Shown piece by piece: positions 42,001-51,131 of a DNA stretch of 64,000 bases. The first letter of the stretch is position 1. Each line of letters starts with the position of its first letter. The DNA is from Lysobacteraceae bacterium NML91-0213 (GTDB lineage Bacteria; Pseudomonadota; Gammaproteobacteria; Xanthomonadales; Xanthomonadaceae). The stretch is taken from the NCBI GenBank assembly GCA_002798175.1, contig NWQL01000005.1:167492-231491 (forward strand). The letters are read 5' to 3'. The position numbers and the translations under genes are program-made. Under the pieces are notes generated by a model that was given only the letters and a program-made list of their open reading frames with translations, ran no database searches and was not told the DNA's origin.

Positions 42001-42284
42001 TCGTCGCGGTGCTCGACCACCTGCTCGACGAAGGCGCCTCGCTGGACGCGCAGGATCCGCGCGGCTTCGGCCCGCTGCACCTCGCCGCGCTGCATGGCCT
42101 GCTGCAACTCGCCCGCCGCCTGCTGCGCGCCGGTGCCGACCCCGGCCTGCGCGACGCCCTCAACCGCGTGCCGCGCGACATCGCGATCATGCGCGGCTTC
42201 GTCGACGTGGCGGCGGAACTCGCCCCCGTCCCGCAGGCCGGCGGCGATGTCTCGATGGCGAGGTTCCTGCGCGACCAGGGCTGA
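39018..42284 (+). CDS. Membrane-anchored ankyrin-repeat protein
   Basis: 1088 residues. The first ~200 residues contain five or six hydrophobic helices (about 15-40, 60-82, 95-112, 140-160, 165-185). From about residue 215 to 1075 it is built of ankyrin repeats, with many clear copies of the pattern G-x-T-P-L-H-x-A-A (for example [51 protein letters not shown]). Long repeats of this type bind protein partners. The middle part (about 560-690) is more degenerate. The start at ATG 39018 overlaps ycgL. The target of the repeats is unknown. Confidence 0.85.
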   Translation: MPEPGADTRRHRIGLYALGAGLALLAGVAPWLAAIGLWLAQPLFALAARGGARLDRALPVQAAPLLLAWAGLLVTTAVLVAWPLSALRQSGSLGAALGLSASGGLLLVALWRTWPFWHGLEREGGAVSTHWQLLSEQDAGALRGLWLALGAGGIAALTVVLAWPGLLEGGARWAFAAFAAMWSGLAHRGLQALAPASGLPVAAVDPELPLVVEPVIEGDLDAALYAAARAGRVDRALELLELGADPGAAPPAGERDQRALVVLAAVLPDLRLLRALIARGVDLNDVGSGMTPLLAATRDSWHGRPEAVMTLLANGADPRARDHEGNTPLHHAARSTDPGVAALLRDAAAELDARNDEGLTPLGIACAAGNWRLAKFLLERGAAPHPVDATPALLAAASGDEDDAAGVQLLLRHRARVDARDARARTALHEAAFAGHADIVAALLDAGAAPDPADAQARTPLLEAARGGRLATFEALLAAGADARAVDAQGQGALQLATLADPPSASLVRRLLELGLDPLQADAGGRTAVDHAAAAGRWSLVALLDPGYALPASVRPDGADVEVPDRAPLVLLRDALRESRTDRVDALLGLVDARELGSLLEDDEVPVTAARIDWLMAHGADPDVRTGDADSAIFRLLGQGPAALDALQAMLRHNVSPAGAGGLARFLAACAHGDHAARSLEHLALELLERGADPFAASPEGDPPLSLAVRLGWQPLLERLVATGVDLDARDGRGMTALHLAAALGREAALKALVRAGASPGMRAADGQTPLGVALAGGRRDLADWLDWRGWALPRRALQPTDLPAAAMAGDADAVRRLLDLGFAVDTIDAQGCSALLRAAGGGHRAVVDLLLARGADPGLAAHSGATPLSAAVSMRELDIVDRLLDAGAGHQQRLPGEVTVLMLAAALGLPDLCGRLIKAGADIHATDAQGLTALHCAALYGFTARDRPRLVALFDTLLYGGAEIDASAAGGVTPLLLLLGARAEPGTACDESVVVAVLDHLLDEGASLDAQDPRGFGPLHLAALHGLLQLARRLLRAGADPGLRDALNRVPRDIAIMRGFVDVAAELAPVPQAGGDVSMARFLRDQG

Positions 42285-42427
42285 CCGGAGCGGGGGGGGC
42301 TGCACGACCTCGCCGGGCTTGCGGTGCGCGGCCGGGATGCGCTGGCGCAGCCGGTCTGGCCGCCGGCGGTTGCGGCGCCGGCACCTGCGTTGCATCCTCC
42401 GTGTCCCGGACCGCGCAGGAAGCCACC

Positions 42428-43285
42428 ATGATCCGAACTCTCGTCGCCGCACTGCTTGCGGCATCGCTGCTGGCGTTGCCCACCAGCGCGTTATCGCAGA
42501 CCGCACGCCAGGCCCGCCAGGAAGTCGAGGCCAGCATGGTGGTCACCGGCATTGTCGACATCGACCCGCAGGGCGAGGTCACCGCGCACGTCGTGGACCA
42601 GCCGGAAAAGCTCCCCGATTACGTGGTCGAGCTGGTCGATCGCGCGGTCCCCGCGTTCCGCTTCGAACCGCTGCTGGCCGACGGGTCACCCGCGTCGGGG
42701 CAGGCGAAGATGAGCCTGCGCCTGGTCGCCACGCAGGCCGGCGATGGCAGCATGAACGTCGCCATCCGCAGCGCGCACTTCGGCGAGACCTATTCCGAGA
42801 CCGATGCCACCAGCGTGCGCAGCAAACACCTGCGGCCACCCCAGTATCCCTCCAGCGTGCTGATGGCCGGCGGTACGGGCACCGTGTACCTGGTGGTCAA
42901 GGTCGGTCGCGATGGGCGGGTCGAGGACGTGGCGGCCGAGCAGGTGAACCTGACGGTGGTCGGCACCGCGCGTGCGATGGAATCCGTCCGCGAGGCCCTG
43001 ACCCGCGCCTCCATCAGCGGCGCGCGCAGGTGGAACTTCATTCCGCCGTCGGAAGGGCCGCAGGCGGAGCGCGATCACTGGGTCGTCCGGGTGCCGGTGA
43101 AGTTCCACATCGACGGCAGGCGCGAGGCCGGATACGGCGAATGGGCGAGCTATCACCCCGGCCCCCGCACGCGTCCCGACTGGGCCGCGCCGACGCCGGC
43201 GTCGTTCAGCCCCGACCTGCTGCTGGCCAACAGCCTGACGCCGGAGACCTCGCGCTTCCGCCTGCTCACGCCGCTGGATGGCTGA
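42428..43285 (+). CDS. Secreted protein with a TonB-like C-terminal domain, paralogue 1
   Basis: 285 residues with a signal peptide cleaved near LSQTARQ (about 24). Residues about 140-215 (PPQYPSSVLMAGGTGTVYLVVKVGRDGRVEDV) match the TonB C-terminal beta-alpha-beta fold (PxYP ... G.V.v.v.v...G.v..v). Unlike real TonB it has no transmembrane anchor at the start and no proline-rich spanner, so it is periplasmic. It would not transduce energy by itself. The function is unknown. It is followed by a second such gene and lies downstream of the ankyrin gene, 143 bp away. That gap contains an 8-G run. Confidence 0.7.
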   Translation: MIRTLVAALLAASLLALPTSALSQTARQARQEVEASMVVTGIVDIDPQGEVTAHVVDQPEKLPDYVVELVDRAVPAFRFEPLLADGSPASGQAKMSLRLVATQAGDGSMNVAIRSAHFGETYSETDATSVRSKHLRPPQYPSSVLMAGGTGTVYLVVKVGRDGRVEDVAAEQVNLTVVGTARAMESVREALTRASISGARRWNFIPPSEGPQAERDHWVVRVPVKFHIDGRREAGYGEWASYHPGPRTRPDWAAPTPASFSPDLLLANSLTPETSRFRLLTPLDG

Positions 43286-43321
43286 GCCGCAAGTACCTTC
43301 CTGGTTTCCTGGAGTAGCACC

Positions 43322-44080
43322 ATGAGGACGATGATCCCTGCGTTGGCCTGCTGTGCCGCGCTGGTTGCCGCAGCACCCGCGCCGGCTCAGCAGGCAGATA
43401 CGCCGGTGGCGTTCACCACGATGGTCAAGGTGGCCGTCGACGACACCGGCAGGCCCGGTGTCGTCGAGGCGATGTCGCCATTGCCGGACCCGGTGCGTGA
43501 CTTCGTCGAGGCGAATACCCGCGAACTCGAGTTCCAGCCTGCGATGATCGAAGGCCAGCCGCGGGGTGGCGTCACCTATGTGGTGATGGGCGTATGCGCG
43601 GTGCCCGATGGCGAGCAGATGCGCATGGCGGCGGAATATCGCGGCAATGGCCCGGGCCATGCGGGCGGAAAGCCGTACCCGGACCCGCCGCGTTTCCCGG
43701 TGGAAGCGCTCAAGCGCGAGCTGGGCGCGGACATGACGATCCGCTACACGGTGCGCGCAGACGGTTCAGCAGCGCTGGACACGGTGGACTTCCATGACGA
43801 ACGTCAGCGCGGCAAGGGCATGTTCGAGCGGATGGCGCGCGAGTGGGTGGGCGGCATGCGCCTGCTTCCCGAAGAAGTCGACGGCCAGGCGGTCAGCACG
43901 CCGGTCAGCACGCCGGTGCAGTTGACCGTGGCACGTGCGGGCACGCGCGCTGCCCGCGAGATGCTGGAAAGCGCGCGGCGTTCCTGGGCCGACCGGCCGG
44001 AGTGCCTGGCGGCCGAGCGCCCTTCGGGCCAGGCCGTCGCCGCGCAGTCGCCGTTCGTGGTGCGCGAGGACGCCGGATAG
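43322..44080 (+). CDS. Secreted protein with a TonB-like C-terminal domain, paralogue 2
   Basis: 252 residues with a signal peptide ending in APAQQ. It has the same design as its neighbour: YPDPPRFPVEALKRELGADMTIRYTVRADGSAALDTV is the TonB-like PxYP/GxVxV module. The residues VSTPVSTPV come from a 12-bp tandem repeat GTCAGCACGCCG (43899-43922). Only 36 bp separate it from paralogue 1, so the two are probably one operon. A strong terminator follows. Confidence 0.65.
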   Translation: MRTMIPALACCAALVAAAPAPAQQADTPVAFTTMVKVAVDDTGRPGVVEAMSPLPDPVRDFVEANTRELEFQPAMIEGQPRGGVTYVVMGVCAVPDGEQMRMAAEYRGNGPGHAGGKPYPDPPRFPVEALKRELGADMTIRYTVRADGSAALDTVDFHDERQRGKGMFERMAREWVGGMRLLPEEVDGQAVSTPVSTPVQLTVARAGTRAAREMLESARRSWADRPECLAAERPSGQAVAAQSPFVVREDAG

Positions 44081-44110
44081 CAGCGTGGGTCGGCCCGGGG
44101 ACGGACGAAA

Positions 44111-44138
44111 AAAAAGCCCCGCGGATGCGGGGCTTTTT
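44111..44138. terminator. Bidirectional intrinsic terminator between paralogue 2 and rho
   Basis: 12-bp perfect stem AAAAAGCCCCGC (44111-44122) / GCGGGGCTTTTT (44127-44138) with loop GGAT. The A-run before and T-run after make it work on both strands. It ends both the TonB-like pair and the rho mRNA. Confidence 0.85.
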
Positions 44139-44162
44139 CTTCTGCGCGCACCCGTTGCCGGA

Positions 44163-45899
44163 TCAGCGCTTCATCGAGGAGAAGAACTCGTCGTTGGACT
44201 TGGTGGTCTTCATCTTGTCCAGCAGGAACTCCATCGCCGCGATCTCGTCCATCGGGTGCAGCAGCTTGCGCAGGATCCAGATCTTCTGCAGCAGCTCCGG
44301 CTCGATGAGGAAGTCCTCGCGGCGGGTGCCCGACTGGTTGACGTTGATCGCCGGGTACACGCGCTTCTCGGTGATGCGGCGGTCCAGGTGGATCTCGGAG
44401 TTGCCGGTGCCCTTGAACTCCTCGTAGATCACCTTGTCCATCGCGCTGCCGGTGTCGACCAGCGCGGTGGCGATGATGGTCAGGCTGCCGCCTTCCTCGA
44501 CATTGCGCGCGGCACCGAAGAAGCGCTTCGGGCGGTGCAGGGCGTTGGCGTCGACGCCACCGGTGAGCACCTTGCCCGACGACGGCACCACGTTGTTGTA
44601 GGCGCGCGCCAGGCGGGTGATCGAGTCCAGCAGGATCACCACGTCGCGCTTGTGTTCGACCAGGCGCTTGGCGCGCTCGATCACCATTTCGGCGACCTGC
44701 ACGTGGCGCGCGGCCGGCTCGTCGAACGTCGAGGAGACCACTTCGCCGCGCACGGTGCGCTGCATCTCGGTCACCTCTTCCGGCCGCTCGTCCACCAGCA
44801 GCACGATCATGTGCACTTCGGGGTGGTTGGTGGTGATGGCGGTGGCGATCTGCTGCATCATCATCGTCTTGCCCGCCTTGGGCGGCGAGACGATCAGCGC
44901 GCGCTGGCCCTTGCCCTGCGGTGCCATCAGGTCGAGGATGCGGCCGGTGATGTCCTCGGTGGAGCCGTCGCCGCGCTCGAGCTTGAAGCGCTTGCGCGGG
45001 AACAGCGGGGTCAGGTTCTCGAACAGCACCTTGCCCTTGCTGGCTTCCGGCGGCTCGCCGTTGATGGTGTCGACCACGTTCAGCGCGAAATAGCGCTCGC
45101 CGTCCTTGGGCCAGCGGATGCGGCCACTCAGGTGGTCACCGGTACGCAGGTTGAAGCGGCGGATCTGGCTGGGCGAGATGTAGGTGTCGTCCGGACCGGC
45201 CAGGTAGCTCGCCTCGGCGCCGCGCAGGAAGCCGAAGCCGTCGGGCAGGATTTCCAGCACGCCGTCGGCCTGCACGCCCTCGCTGGTGCGGGTGAGCACC
45301 TTGAGCAGCGCGAAGATCACGTCCTGCTTGCGCGCGCGGGCGACGCCTTCGTGGATGTTGAGCTGTTCGGCGATGTCGAGCAGCTTGTGCGCCGGCATCC
45401 GCTTGAGGTCACCCAGCGAATACTGCGGGAAGCCTTCCGGAATGTTCGGCGGCGGCATGCGGTGCTGCTGCTCGTTGCCGCCTTCCTGCGGCAGGCCATC
45501 GTCGCGGAAACGGTCGCGCTGGCGGTCGCGGCGGTTGCGGAAGCGGTCGCGGCGGTTGTTGCCTTGGCCCTGATTCTGGTTCTGGCCCTGCTGCTGGCCG
45601 TGCGCACGGGTGTCCTGGCCATCCTGCTCGCGCCCGCCGCCGCCATTGCCGCCATCGCCGTTGTCACCACCGGAGGGGGCGCTGGGCGCGGGGGCCGCGG
45701 ATCCGGCCGGCGCGGCGGCCGCCGGAGCTTGCGGCGCTGGCGCAGCAGGCGCTTCCACCGGCAGCGCCTGCTGCGCGGGCGTGTCGGCCTCGGCCTTGGC
45801 GGCACGGGGGGCGCGCGGGGCACGTGGCTTGCGCACGCGCTTCTCGGCGGTGTCGCCGGAGTCGCCGGTCGGGCCGGCGTCGGGGGTGTTCTCGGACAA
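44163..45899 (-). CDS. rho: Transcription termination factor Rho with long N-terminal extension
   Basis: 578 residues (419 in E. coli). From about residue 160 it is standard Rho, with the RNA-binding cold-shock fold ([14 protein letters not shown]), Walker A in [12 protein letters not shown], Walker B in [12 protein letters not shown] and the Q- and R-loops in the C-terminal half. The first ~155 residues are low-complexity, rich in Ala, Pro, Arg, Gly, Gln and Asn ([34 protein letters not shown]). They could add RNA binding or phase behaviour. The hexameric ATPase ends transcription of unprotected RNA. Gene order rho-trxA and divergent rhlB is as in E. coli. Confidence 0.97.
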   Translation of the reverse strand: MSENTPDAGPTGDSGDTAEKRVRKPRAPRAPRAAKAEADTPAQQALPVEAPAAPAPQAPAAAAPAGSAAPAPSAPSGGDNGDGGNGGGGREQDGQDTRAHGQQQGQNQNQGQGNNRRDRFRNRRDRQRDRFRDDGLPQEGGNEQQHRMPPPNIPEGFPQYSLGDLKRMPAHKLLDIAEQLNIHEGVARARKQDVIFALLKVLTRTSEGVQADGVLEILPDGFGFLRGAEASYLAGPDDTYISPSQIRRFNLRTGDHLSGRIRWPKDGERYFALNVVDTINGEPPEASKGKVLFENLTPLFPRKRFKLERGDGSTEDITGRILDLMAPQGKGQRALIVSPPKAGKTMMMQQIATAITTNHPEVHMIVLLVDERPEEVTEMQRTVRGEVVSSTFDEPAARHVQVAEMVIERAKRLVEHKRDVVILLDSITRLARAYNNVVPSSGKVLTGGVDANALHRPKRFFGAARNVEEGGSLTIIATALVDTGSAMDKVIYEEFKGTGNSEIHLDRRITEKRVYPAINVNQSGTRREDFLIEPELLQKIWILRKLLHPMDEIAAMEFLLDKMKTTKSNDEFFSSMKR

Positions 45900-46081
45900 G
45901 TGCGAATTCCTCGCTGCTGCGAGCGCCCGCTGGGATGCGGGCGAGGGATGGAAGGGGAACCTTCAGAAGGGTGCGGCGCGGTACTCCACGCCGGATCGCG
46001 CAAAACTAGCACCGCCATGGTTCGGCGGCAAGCGACCCCGCGGGTCGCGGCAATGGCGCCGGTCAGGCGCCATGCGATGGA
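45900..46081 (-). promoter_or_regulatory. trxA-rho intergenic region with two hairpins
   Basis: On the minus strand, just after trxA, a hairpin ATGGCGCC/GGCGCCAT (46053-46060 with 46066-46073) is followed by GCGACCC/GGGTCGC (46032-46048). Neither has a T-run. They could reduce read-through from trxA or form the rho leader. rho of E. coli controls itself through its leader, but I see nothing here that proves this. Confidence 0.4.
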
Positions 46082-46408
46082 TCAGAGCGCCTTGTCGATC
46101 ATCTGCGCCAGCTGGGCCTTGCCCACCGCGCCGATCTGGGTGGCCTGCACCTGGCCGCCCTTGAACAGCAGCAGCATCGGGATCGAGCGCACGTGGTACT
46201 TCAGCGCGGTGGCCTGGTGCTGGTCGATGTCGACCTTCACCACCTTGGCACGACCGGCATAGCTCTCGGCGAGCTCGTCGAGGGCCGGGGCGATCATCCG
46301 GCACGGGCCGCACCACGGGGCCCAGAAGTCGACCAGCACGGGCTCGTCGGACTGCAGGACGGTGGTATCGAAATCGGCATCGCCGGCATGGATGACCTTG
46401 TCGCTCAC
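46082..46408 (-). CDS. trxA: Thioredoxin 1
   Basis: 108 residues with the redox motif WAPWCGPCRM (the two cysteines about 33 and 36) and the cis-proline in RSIPMLLLF. It reduces cytoplasmic protein disulfides and feeds ribonucleotide reductase. The start is the GTG at 46408 (VSDKVIHAG), as most TrxA proteins begin with S-D/E-x-I. An AGGAG Shine-Dalgarno sits eight bases upstream. It lies upstream of rho on the same strand. Confidence 0.96.
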   Translation of the reverse strand: MSDKVIHAGDADFDTTVLQSDEPVLVDFWAPWCGPCRMIAPALDELAESYAGRAKVVKVDIDQHQATALKYHVRSIPMLLLFKGGQVQATQIGAVGKAQLAQMIDKAL

Positions 46409-46466
46409 TGGATTCTCCTGAAAGGATCGGGGGCAGGCGGCGCGGCCGCGCAACCCGCATGGATGC

Positions 46467-46472
46467 TAGACT
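46467..46472 (+). promoter_or_regulatory. -10 box TAGACT for rhlB with a long leader
   Basis: TAGACT on the plus strand, about 177 bases before the rhlB ATG. The leader includes the hairpin GGCCT-N5-AGGCC (46507-46521 region). No -35 is recognised. Confidence 0.35.
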
Positions 46473-46649
46473 TGGGTGCTTCCGGCTGAAAACCAAGGCC
46501 GGATGTCAAGGCCTGATCGAGGCCCGACCGTCCAGGGCCCGCCACGGCGCCCTTCCTCCGGCCGGCAGTCTGCGACGCGGGTCTCCCCCGCGCAAGCGCA
46601 TCCCCGCCGGACAAACGGCGAGCCCAGCCCTATCGAGCATTCCCAACGC

Positions 46650-48515
46650 ATGAGCGACAAGCCTCTTACCGACGTCACCTTTTCCGAATTCGAGCTGCAT
46701 CCGCAGCTGCTGGCCGGCCTCGAGGCCGCCGGGTTCCTCCGCTGCACCCCGATCCAGGCGCTGACCCTGCCGCTGGCGCTCAATGGCCGCGACGTCGCCG
46801 GCCAGGCGCAGACCGGCACCGGCAAGACGCTGGCCTTCCTGGTCGCGGTCATCGACCGCCTGCTCAAGCGTCCGGCGCTGGCCGACCGCAAGCCCGAGGA
46901 TCCGCGCGCGCTGATCCTGGCGCCGACCCGCGAGCTCGCCATCCAGATCCACAAGGATGCGATGAAGCTCGGTGCCGACCTCGGCCTGAAGTTCGCTCTG
47001 GTCTACGGCGGCGTCGACTACGACAGGCAGCGCCAGCAGCTGCAGGCCGGTGCCGACGTCATCATCGCCACCCCGGGCCGCCTGATCGACTACGTCAAGC
47101 AGCACAAGGTCGTGTCGCTGCACGCCTGCGAGGTCTGCGTCCTCGACGAGGCCGACCGCATGTTCGACCTCGGTTTCATCAAGGACATCCGCTTCCTGCT
47201 GCGGCGCATGCCGATCCGCACCGAGCGGCAGACCCTGCTGTTCTCGGCGACGCTGTCGCACCGCGTGCTCGAGCTCGCCTACGAGCACATGAACGAGCCC
47301 GAGAAGATCGTCGTCGAAAGCGAGTTCATCACCGCGGCCAAGGTGCGCCAGAAGGTGTACTACCCCTCGGACGAGGAGAAGATCCCGCTGCTGCTGGGCC
47401 TGCTGTCGCGCTCGGAAGGCGCGCGCACGATGGTGTTCGTCAACACCAAGGCGTTCGTCGAGCGCGTGGCGCGTTCGCTGGAAAAGGCCGGCTACCGCGT
47501 CGGCGTGCTGTCGGGCGACGTGCCGCAGAAGAAGCGCGAGTCGCTGCTGAAGAAGTTCCAGGCCGGCCAGCTCGAGATCCTGGTGGCCACCGACGTCGCC
47601 GCGCGCGGCCTGCACATCGACGGCGTCAGCCACGTCTACAACTACGACCTGCCGTTCGATGCCGAGGACTACGTGCACCGCATCGGCCGCACCGCGCGCC
47701 TGGGCGCCGAGGGCGACGCGATCAGCTTCGCCTGCGAGCGCTATGCGATGTCGTTGCCCGACATCGAAGCCTATATCGAACAGAAGCTGCCGCTGGAGCC
47801 GGTGACCGCCGAGCTGCTGACCGCGCTGCCGCGCAAGCCGCGCGAAGGCGTGGAGCTCGAGGCCGAAGAGGGCGAGAGCATCGGCGAGATCTTCCGCGAG
47901 GCACGCGAACAGCGCGCTGCCGACGACGCCCGCCGCGGTGGCCCGCGCAGGGGCGGAACGGGTGGCGCAGGCGCCGGCCGTCGCAGCAGTGGTGGCCGTG
48001 GTGCATCGGGCGCAGCCGGGTCGGGCGAGCGTCGTGGTCCGCGCCGCGGCGATGACGCCCGTGTCGCGGCGTCGCCGGCCCCGGCACCTGCAGCGGTCGG
48101 CAATGGCGCCGCGGCGGCTCCGGCCGTCACGACCGGGGACGTACCGGCCAGTGCGGGTGATGTCGCGGCACCGGTGCGCAAGCGTCGCCGTCGTCGTGGC
48201 CCGCGCAAGGACGGCGATGCCGCAGGCGTTTCCGCGCAGGCGGCGGCACCGGCGACCGGCGAGGCCGGCACCGCGGCAGCGCGTGGTCCGCGACCGCCGC
48301 GCCAGGGTGGTACGGAAGGTGGCGCGGTACGCGCGCCGCGTGCGCCACGTGAGAGTGCGTCGACGTCCGCAACGCCACGTGCCCCGCGGGACAGCACGGA
48401 AGCTCCTGCCGCCGCGCGCCCGGCACCTGCGTCCACGCAGCCCTCGCCGTCGCTGCTGTCGCGCATCGGCCGCGGCCTGAAGCGGCTGGTCGGCGGTTCC
48501 ACCGACGCGCGCTGA
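46650..48515 (+). CDS. rhlB: ATP-dependent RNA helicase RhlB-like (DEAD-box)
   Basis: 621 residues. The helicase core (about 1-400) has the Q motif region [22 protein letters not shown] (motif I), PTRELAIQI (Ia), VLDEADRMF (DEAD), SATLS (III) and [10 protein letters not shown] (VI). It unwinds RNA and in E. coli works in the degradosome. The last ~210 residues are a low-complexity tail rich in Arg, Gly, Ala and Pro ([13 protein letters not shown] and several PRxPR runs), twice or more the tail of E. coli RhlB (421 aa). Divergent from trxA-rho, as in E. coli. Start at ATG 46650. Confidence 0.92.
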   Translation: MSDKPLTDVTFSEFELHPQLLAGLEAAGFLRCTPIQALTLPLALNGRDVAGQAQTGTGKTLAFLVAVIDRLLKRPALADRKPEDPRALILAPTRELAIQIHKDAMKLGADLGLKFALVYGGVDYDRQRQQLQAGADVIIATPGRLIDYVKQHKVVSLHACEVCVLDEADRMFDLGFIKDIRFLLRRMPIRTERQTLLFSATLSHRVLELAYEHMNEPEKIVVESEFITAAKVRQKVYYPSDEEKIPLLLGLLSRSEGARTMVFVNTKAFVERVARSLEKAGYRVGVLSGDVPQKKRESLLKKFQAGQLEILVATDVAARGLHIDGVSHVYNYDLPFDAEDYVHRIGRTARLGAEGDAISFACERYAMSLPDIEAYIEQKLPLEPVTAELLTALPRKPREGVELEAEEGESIGEIFREAREQRAADDARRGGPRRGGTGGAGAGRRSSGGRGASGAAGSGERRGPRRGDDARVAASPAPAPAAVGNGAAAAPAVTTGDVPASAGDVAAPVRKRRRRRGPRKDGDAAGVSAQAAAPATGEAGTAAARGPRPPRQGGTEGGAVRAPRAPRESASTSATPRAPRDSTEAPAAARPAPASTQPSPSLLSRIGRGLKRLVGGSTDAR

Positions 48516-48529
48516 GCGACACGCGAATC

Positions 48530-48558
48530 ACGACGGCCCGGCATGTCCGGGCCGTCGT
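48530..48558 (+). terminator. Terminator-like hairpin after rhlB
   Basis: 12-bp stem (48530-48541 with 48547-48558) and a 5-base loop, followed by CGTTT. It is weak in T, but well placed 15 bases after the rhlB stop. Confidence 0.6.
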
Positions 48559-48612
48559 CGTTTCCGCCCTGTGCAGACGTCGCGCACGACGGACGCACGC
48601 AGGGGTTGCAGG

Positions 48613-48618
48613 CATAAT
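48613..48618 (+). promoter_or_regulatory. -10 box CATAAT just before ftsE
   Basis: CATAAT, eight bases, then the ftsE ATG (48627). Transcription would start within one or two bases of the ATG. No -35 is apparent. Confidence 0.4.
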
Positions 48619-48626
48619 CGATCGCC

Positions 48627-49316
48627 ATGGGCGTCCTTCGATTCGACAACGTCACCAAGCAGTATCCGGGCGGGCACGTCGCACTGGCCGAGGTCAGTTT
48701 CGATGTCGGCGAGGGCGAGATGCTGTTCGTCACCGGGCACTCGGGCGCGGGCAAGAGCACCCTGCTCAAGCTGGTGCACCTGGCCGAGCGGCCCAGCCGC
48801 GGCGCGGTGCTGTTTGCCGAGCGCAACCTGTTGCGCGTGCGTGGTCGCAGGGTGGCGATGCACCGGCGCGATGTCGGCGTGGTCTTCCAGGACCATCGCC
48901 TGCTGGCCGACCGCACCGTGGGCGAGAACGTCGCGCTGCCGCTGATCCTGCGCGGTCTGCGCCGCCCCGATATCACCCGCCGCGTGCGCAGCGCGCTCGA
49001 GCGGCTGGGCCTGGGCGAACGCGAGCGCGCGCTGCCCACGCAGCTGTCGGCGGGCGAACAGCAACGCGTCGGCATCGCCCGCGCGATCGTCGGCGAACCG
49101 CGGCTGCTGGTAGCCGACGAGCCCACCGGCAACCTCGACCCCACCCTGTCGGCGGAAATCATGGCGCTGCTCGAAACCCTCCCCGGGCGTGGCACCAGCG
49201 TGCTGGTGGCAAGCCACGACCTCGCGCTGGTGCGGCGCATGCGCAAGCGCGTGCTGGTACTCGACCAGGGGCGGCTGGTGGACGACATCAAGCCGGAGGA
49301 GCTTGCCGATGAGTGA
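48627..49316 (+). CDS. ftsE: Cell division ATP-binding protein FtsE
   Basis: 229-residue ABC-type ATPase. It has GHSGAGKST (Walker A, about 38-46), LSAGEQQRVGIARAIVG (signature, with the FtsE-typical AGE), LLVADEPTGNLD (Walker B) and a switch histidine in VLVASHD. With FtsX it forms a complex that links the division ring to peptidoglycan amidases through EnvC. The last 8 bp overlap ftsX. Start at ATG 48627, only about 14 nt behind the -10 box, indicating a nearly leaderless message. Confidence 0.95.
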   Translation: MGVLRFDNVTKQYPGGHVALAEVSFDVGEGEMLFVTGHSGAGKSTLLKLVHLAERPSRGAVLFAERNLLRVRGRRVAMHRRDVGVVFQDHRLLADRTVGENVALPLILRGLRRPDITRRVRSALERLGLGERERALPTQLSAGEQQRVGIARAIVGEPRLLVADEPTGNLDPTLSAEIMALLETLPGRGTSVLVASHDLALVRRMRKRVLVLDQGRLVDDIKPEELADE

Positions 49317-50262
49317 GCCGGCGGCGAAGCCGGTGCAGTCGCAGTCAGGCTTCGGCACCTGGATCGACCACCACGCCTACAGCGTGGTGTCGGGCCTGGG
49401 GCGGTTGTTGCGCAGGCCCTGGGCGACGGCCCTGACGATCGGCGTGATGGCGGTGGCGCTGGCGTTGCCGCTGGGCCTGCTGCTGGTGCTCGACAACGTC
49501 GGCCGGCTGTCGGGCAGCGTGCAGCAGTCGCAGGAGATCAGCGTGTTCCTGGCGATGGATACCGGCATCGAGCGCATGCAGGCGCTCGAACGCGAGGTCG
49601 CTGCGCGTGCCGACGTGGCCACCGTGGAACTGCGCACGCCCGAGCAGGGCCTGGAAGAGCTGCGCCAGCGTGGCGGCCTCGGCGAGGCCATCGATGGGCT
49701 GGGCGGCCTGGAGACCAATCCGCTGCCGGCGGTGCTGGTGGTGGTGCCGGCGGGCGACGATGCCGCGCTGGCGGCGGCGCTGGGTGCCCTGCCCGAGGCC
49801 GAACTCGTGGTTCACGACGCCGCCTGGCGGCAGCGACTGGACGCGTGGATGCGTTTCGCCGCGCGCGTGGCCTGGGTGCTGGCGGCGCTGCTGGGCATCG
49901 GCGCGCTGCTGGTGGTGGGCAACACCGTGCGCCTGGACATCCAGTCGCGCCGCGACGAGATCGGCGTGCTGCAGCTGCTGGGTGCCACCGACGGCTTCAT
50001 CCGCCGGCCGTTCCTGTACCAGGGCGCCTGGTACGGGCTGGCGGCCGGTGCACTGGCGCTCGGCCTGCTGGCGTTGGCGGGGCTGGCGCTGCAGGCACCG
50101 CTGGCCGAACTGGTGGCCGGCTATGGCAGCGGGTTCGCCCTGCAGGGGTTCGACATTACCCGGTCGCTGATGGTGGTGGCGGGCGCCGCGTTGCTGGGCT
50201 GGCTCGGCGCCGGCGTGGTGACCGGCCACTACCTGCGACAGACACGGCCGACGGACGCCTGA
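49309..50262 (+). CDS. ftsX: Cell division protein FtsX
   Basis: 317 residues. Four membrane helices (about 38-58, 183-203, 235-262, 283-303) surround a periplasmic loop of about 120 residues, as in FtsX. It is the membrane partner of FtsE and passes a signal to cell-wall hydrolases. ATG 49309 overlaps the end of ftsE in another frame, showing coupled translation. The next gene starts one base after the stop. Confidence 0.93.
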   Translation: MSEPAAKPVQSQSGFGTWIDHHAYSVVSGLGRLLRRPWATALTIGVMAVALALPLGLLLVLDNVGRLSGSVQQSQEISVFLAMDTGIERMQALEREVAARADVATVELRTPEQGLEELRQRGGLGEAIDGLGGLETNPLPAVLVVVPAGDDAALAAALGALPEAELVVHDAAWRQRLDAWMRFAARVAWVLAALLGIGALLVVGNTVRLDIQSRRDEIGVLQLLGATDGFIRRPFLYQGAWYGLAAGALALGLLALAGLALQAPLAELVAGYGSGFALQGFDITRSLMVVAGAALLGWLGAGVVTGHYLRQTRPTDA

Positions 50263-50263
50263 G

Positions 50264-51121
50264 ATGAGCCAGCCCAATGCCCCGGACCTGCGCCACCTGG
50301 TGAGCGAAACGCCACGGATCATGGTGGTCGATGGCTCCAGGCTGGTGCGCCGCCTGATCGGCGACGTGCTGCGGCAGGAGGTCCCCAACGTCGAGGTGGT
50401 CGCCTGTGCCGGCCTCGCCGAAGCGCGCGAGGCGCTGGCGGCGGCGCCGGTGGACCTCGTCACCACCTCGCTGGTGCTTCCCGATGGCGATGGCCAGCAG
50501 CTCGCGCGCGCGGTGCGCGAGACCGCGGGGCAGAAATACGTGCCGGTGATCGTGGTCTCGGCCGAGGCGCAGGCGCACCTGGAGCGGCGCCGCTTCACCG
50601 AGGACGTCACCGACTATTTCGACAAGGGCGAAGGCCACCAGGCGCTGGCGACCTTCGTGCGCGGCTACGTGATGCCGCAGGCGATCCCCGGTGCGCGCGT
50701 GCTGTATGTCGAGGACAGCCGCACCGTCGCGCTCGCCACCCGGCGCATGCTGCAGTCGCATGGCATGGAAGTGATCCACCTGATCAGCGCCGAGGAAGCC
50801 ATCGAATGGCTGCGCGAGCGTCGCGACGGCGCCGACGCGCCCGGCGCCGACCTGCTGCTGACCGATGTGTACCTCAAGGGCGAACTGAGCGGCCGTGACC
50901 TGCTGCAGGCCGTGCGCGGCGAGCTCGGCTACGGCAAGCGCCGGCTGCCGGTGCTGGTGATGACCGGCGACGACAACCGTATCAACCAGATGGCGCTGCT
51001 GCGCGATGGCGCCAACGACCTGGTGCTCAAGCCGATCGAGGAACGCCTGCTGGTGACCAAGGCGCTGTTCCAGCTGCGCCTGGCGCGCCTGGGCGAGGCG
51101 GCGTCGCCGGCCGCGCACTGA
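50264..51121 (+). CDS. Two-receiver response regulator (first receiver degenerate)
   Basis: 285 residues, two CheY-like receiver domains and no output domain. The second (about 145-275) is complete: VEDS (Glu150/Asp151), phosphorylatable Asp201 in LLLTDVYLK and Lys256 in VLKPIEE. In the first (about 18-135) the acidic pair reads VVDGS, and the phosphorylation position holds a serine (Ser69 in [10 protein letters not shown]). Lys121 is kept. It is thus a pseudo-receiver followed by a working receiver. Such proteins pass phosphate or dock a partner. It is the third gene of the ftsEX operon, one base after ftsX, so a link to division is possible. Confidence 0.88.
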   Translation: MSQPNAPDLRHLVSETPRIMVVDGSRLVRRLIGDVLRQEVPNVEVVACAGLAEAREALAAAPVDLVTTSLVLPDGDGQQLARAVRETAGQKYVPVIVVSAEAQAHLERRRFTEDVTDYFDKGEGHQALATFVRGYVMPQAIPGARVLYVEDSRTVALATRRMLQSHGMEVIHLISAEEAIEWLRERRDGADAPGADLLLTDVYLKGELSGRDLLQAVRGELGYGKRRLPVLVMTGDDNRINQMALLRDGANDLVLKPIEERLLVTKALFQLRLARLGEAASPAAH

Positions 51122-51131
51122 GGCGACGACA

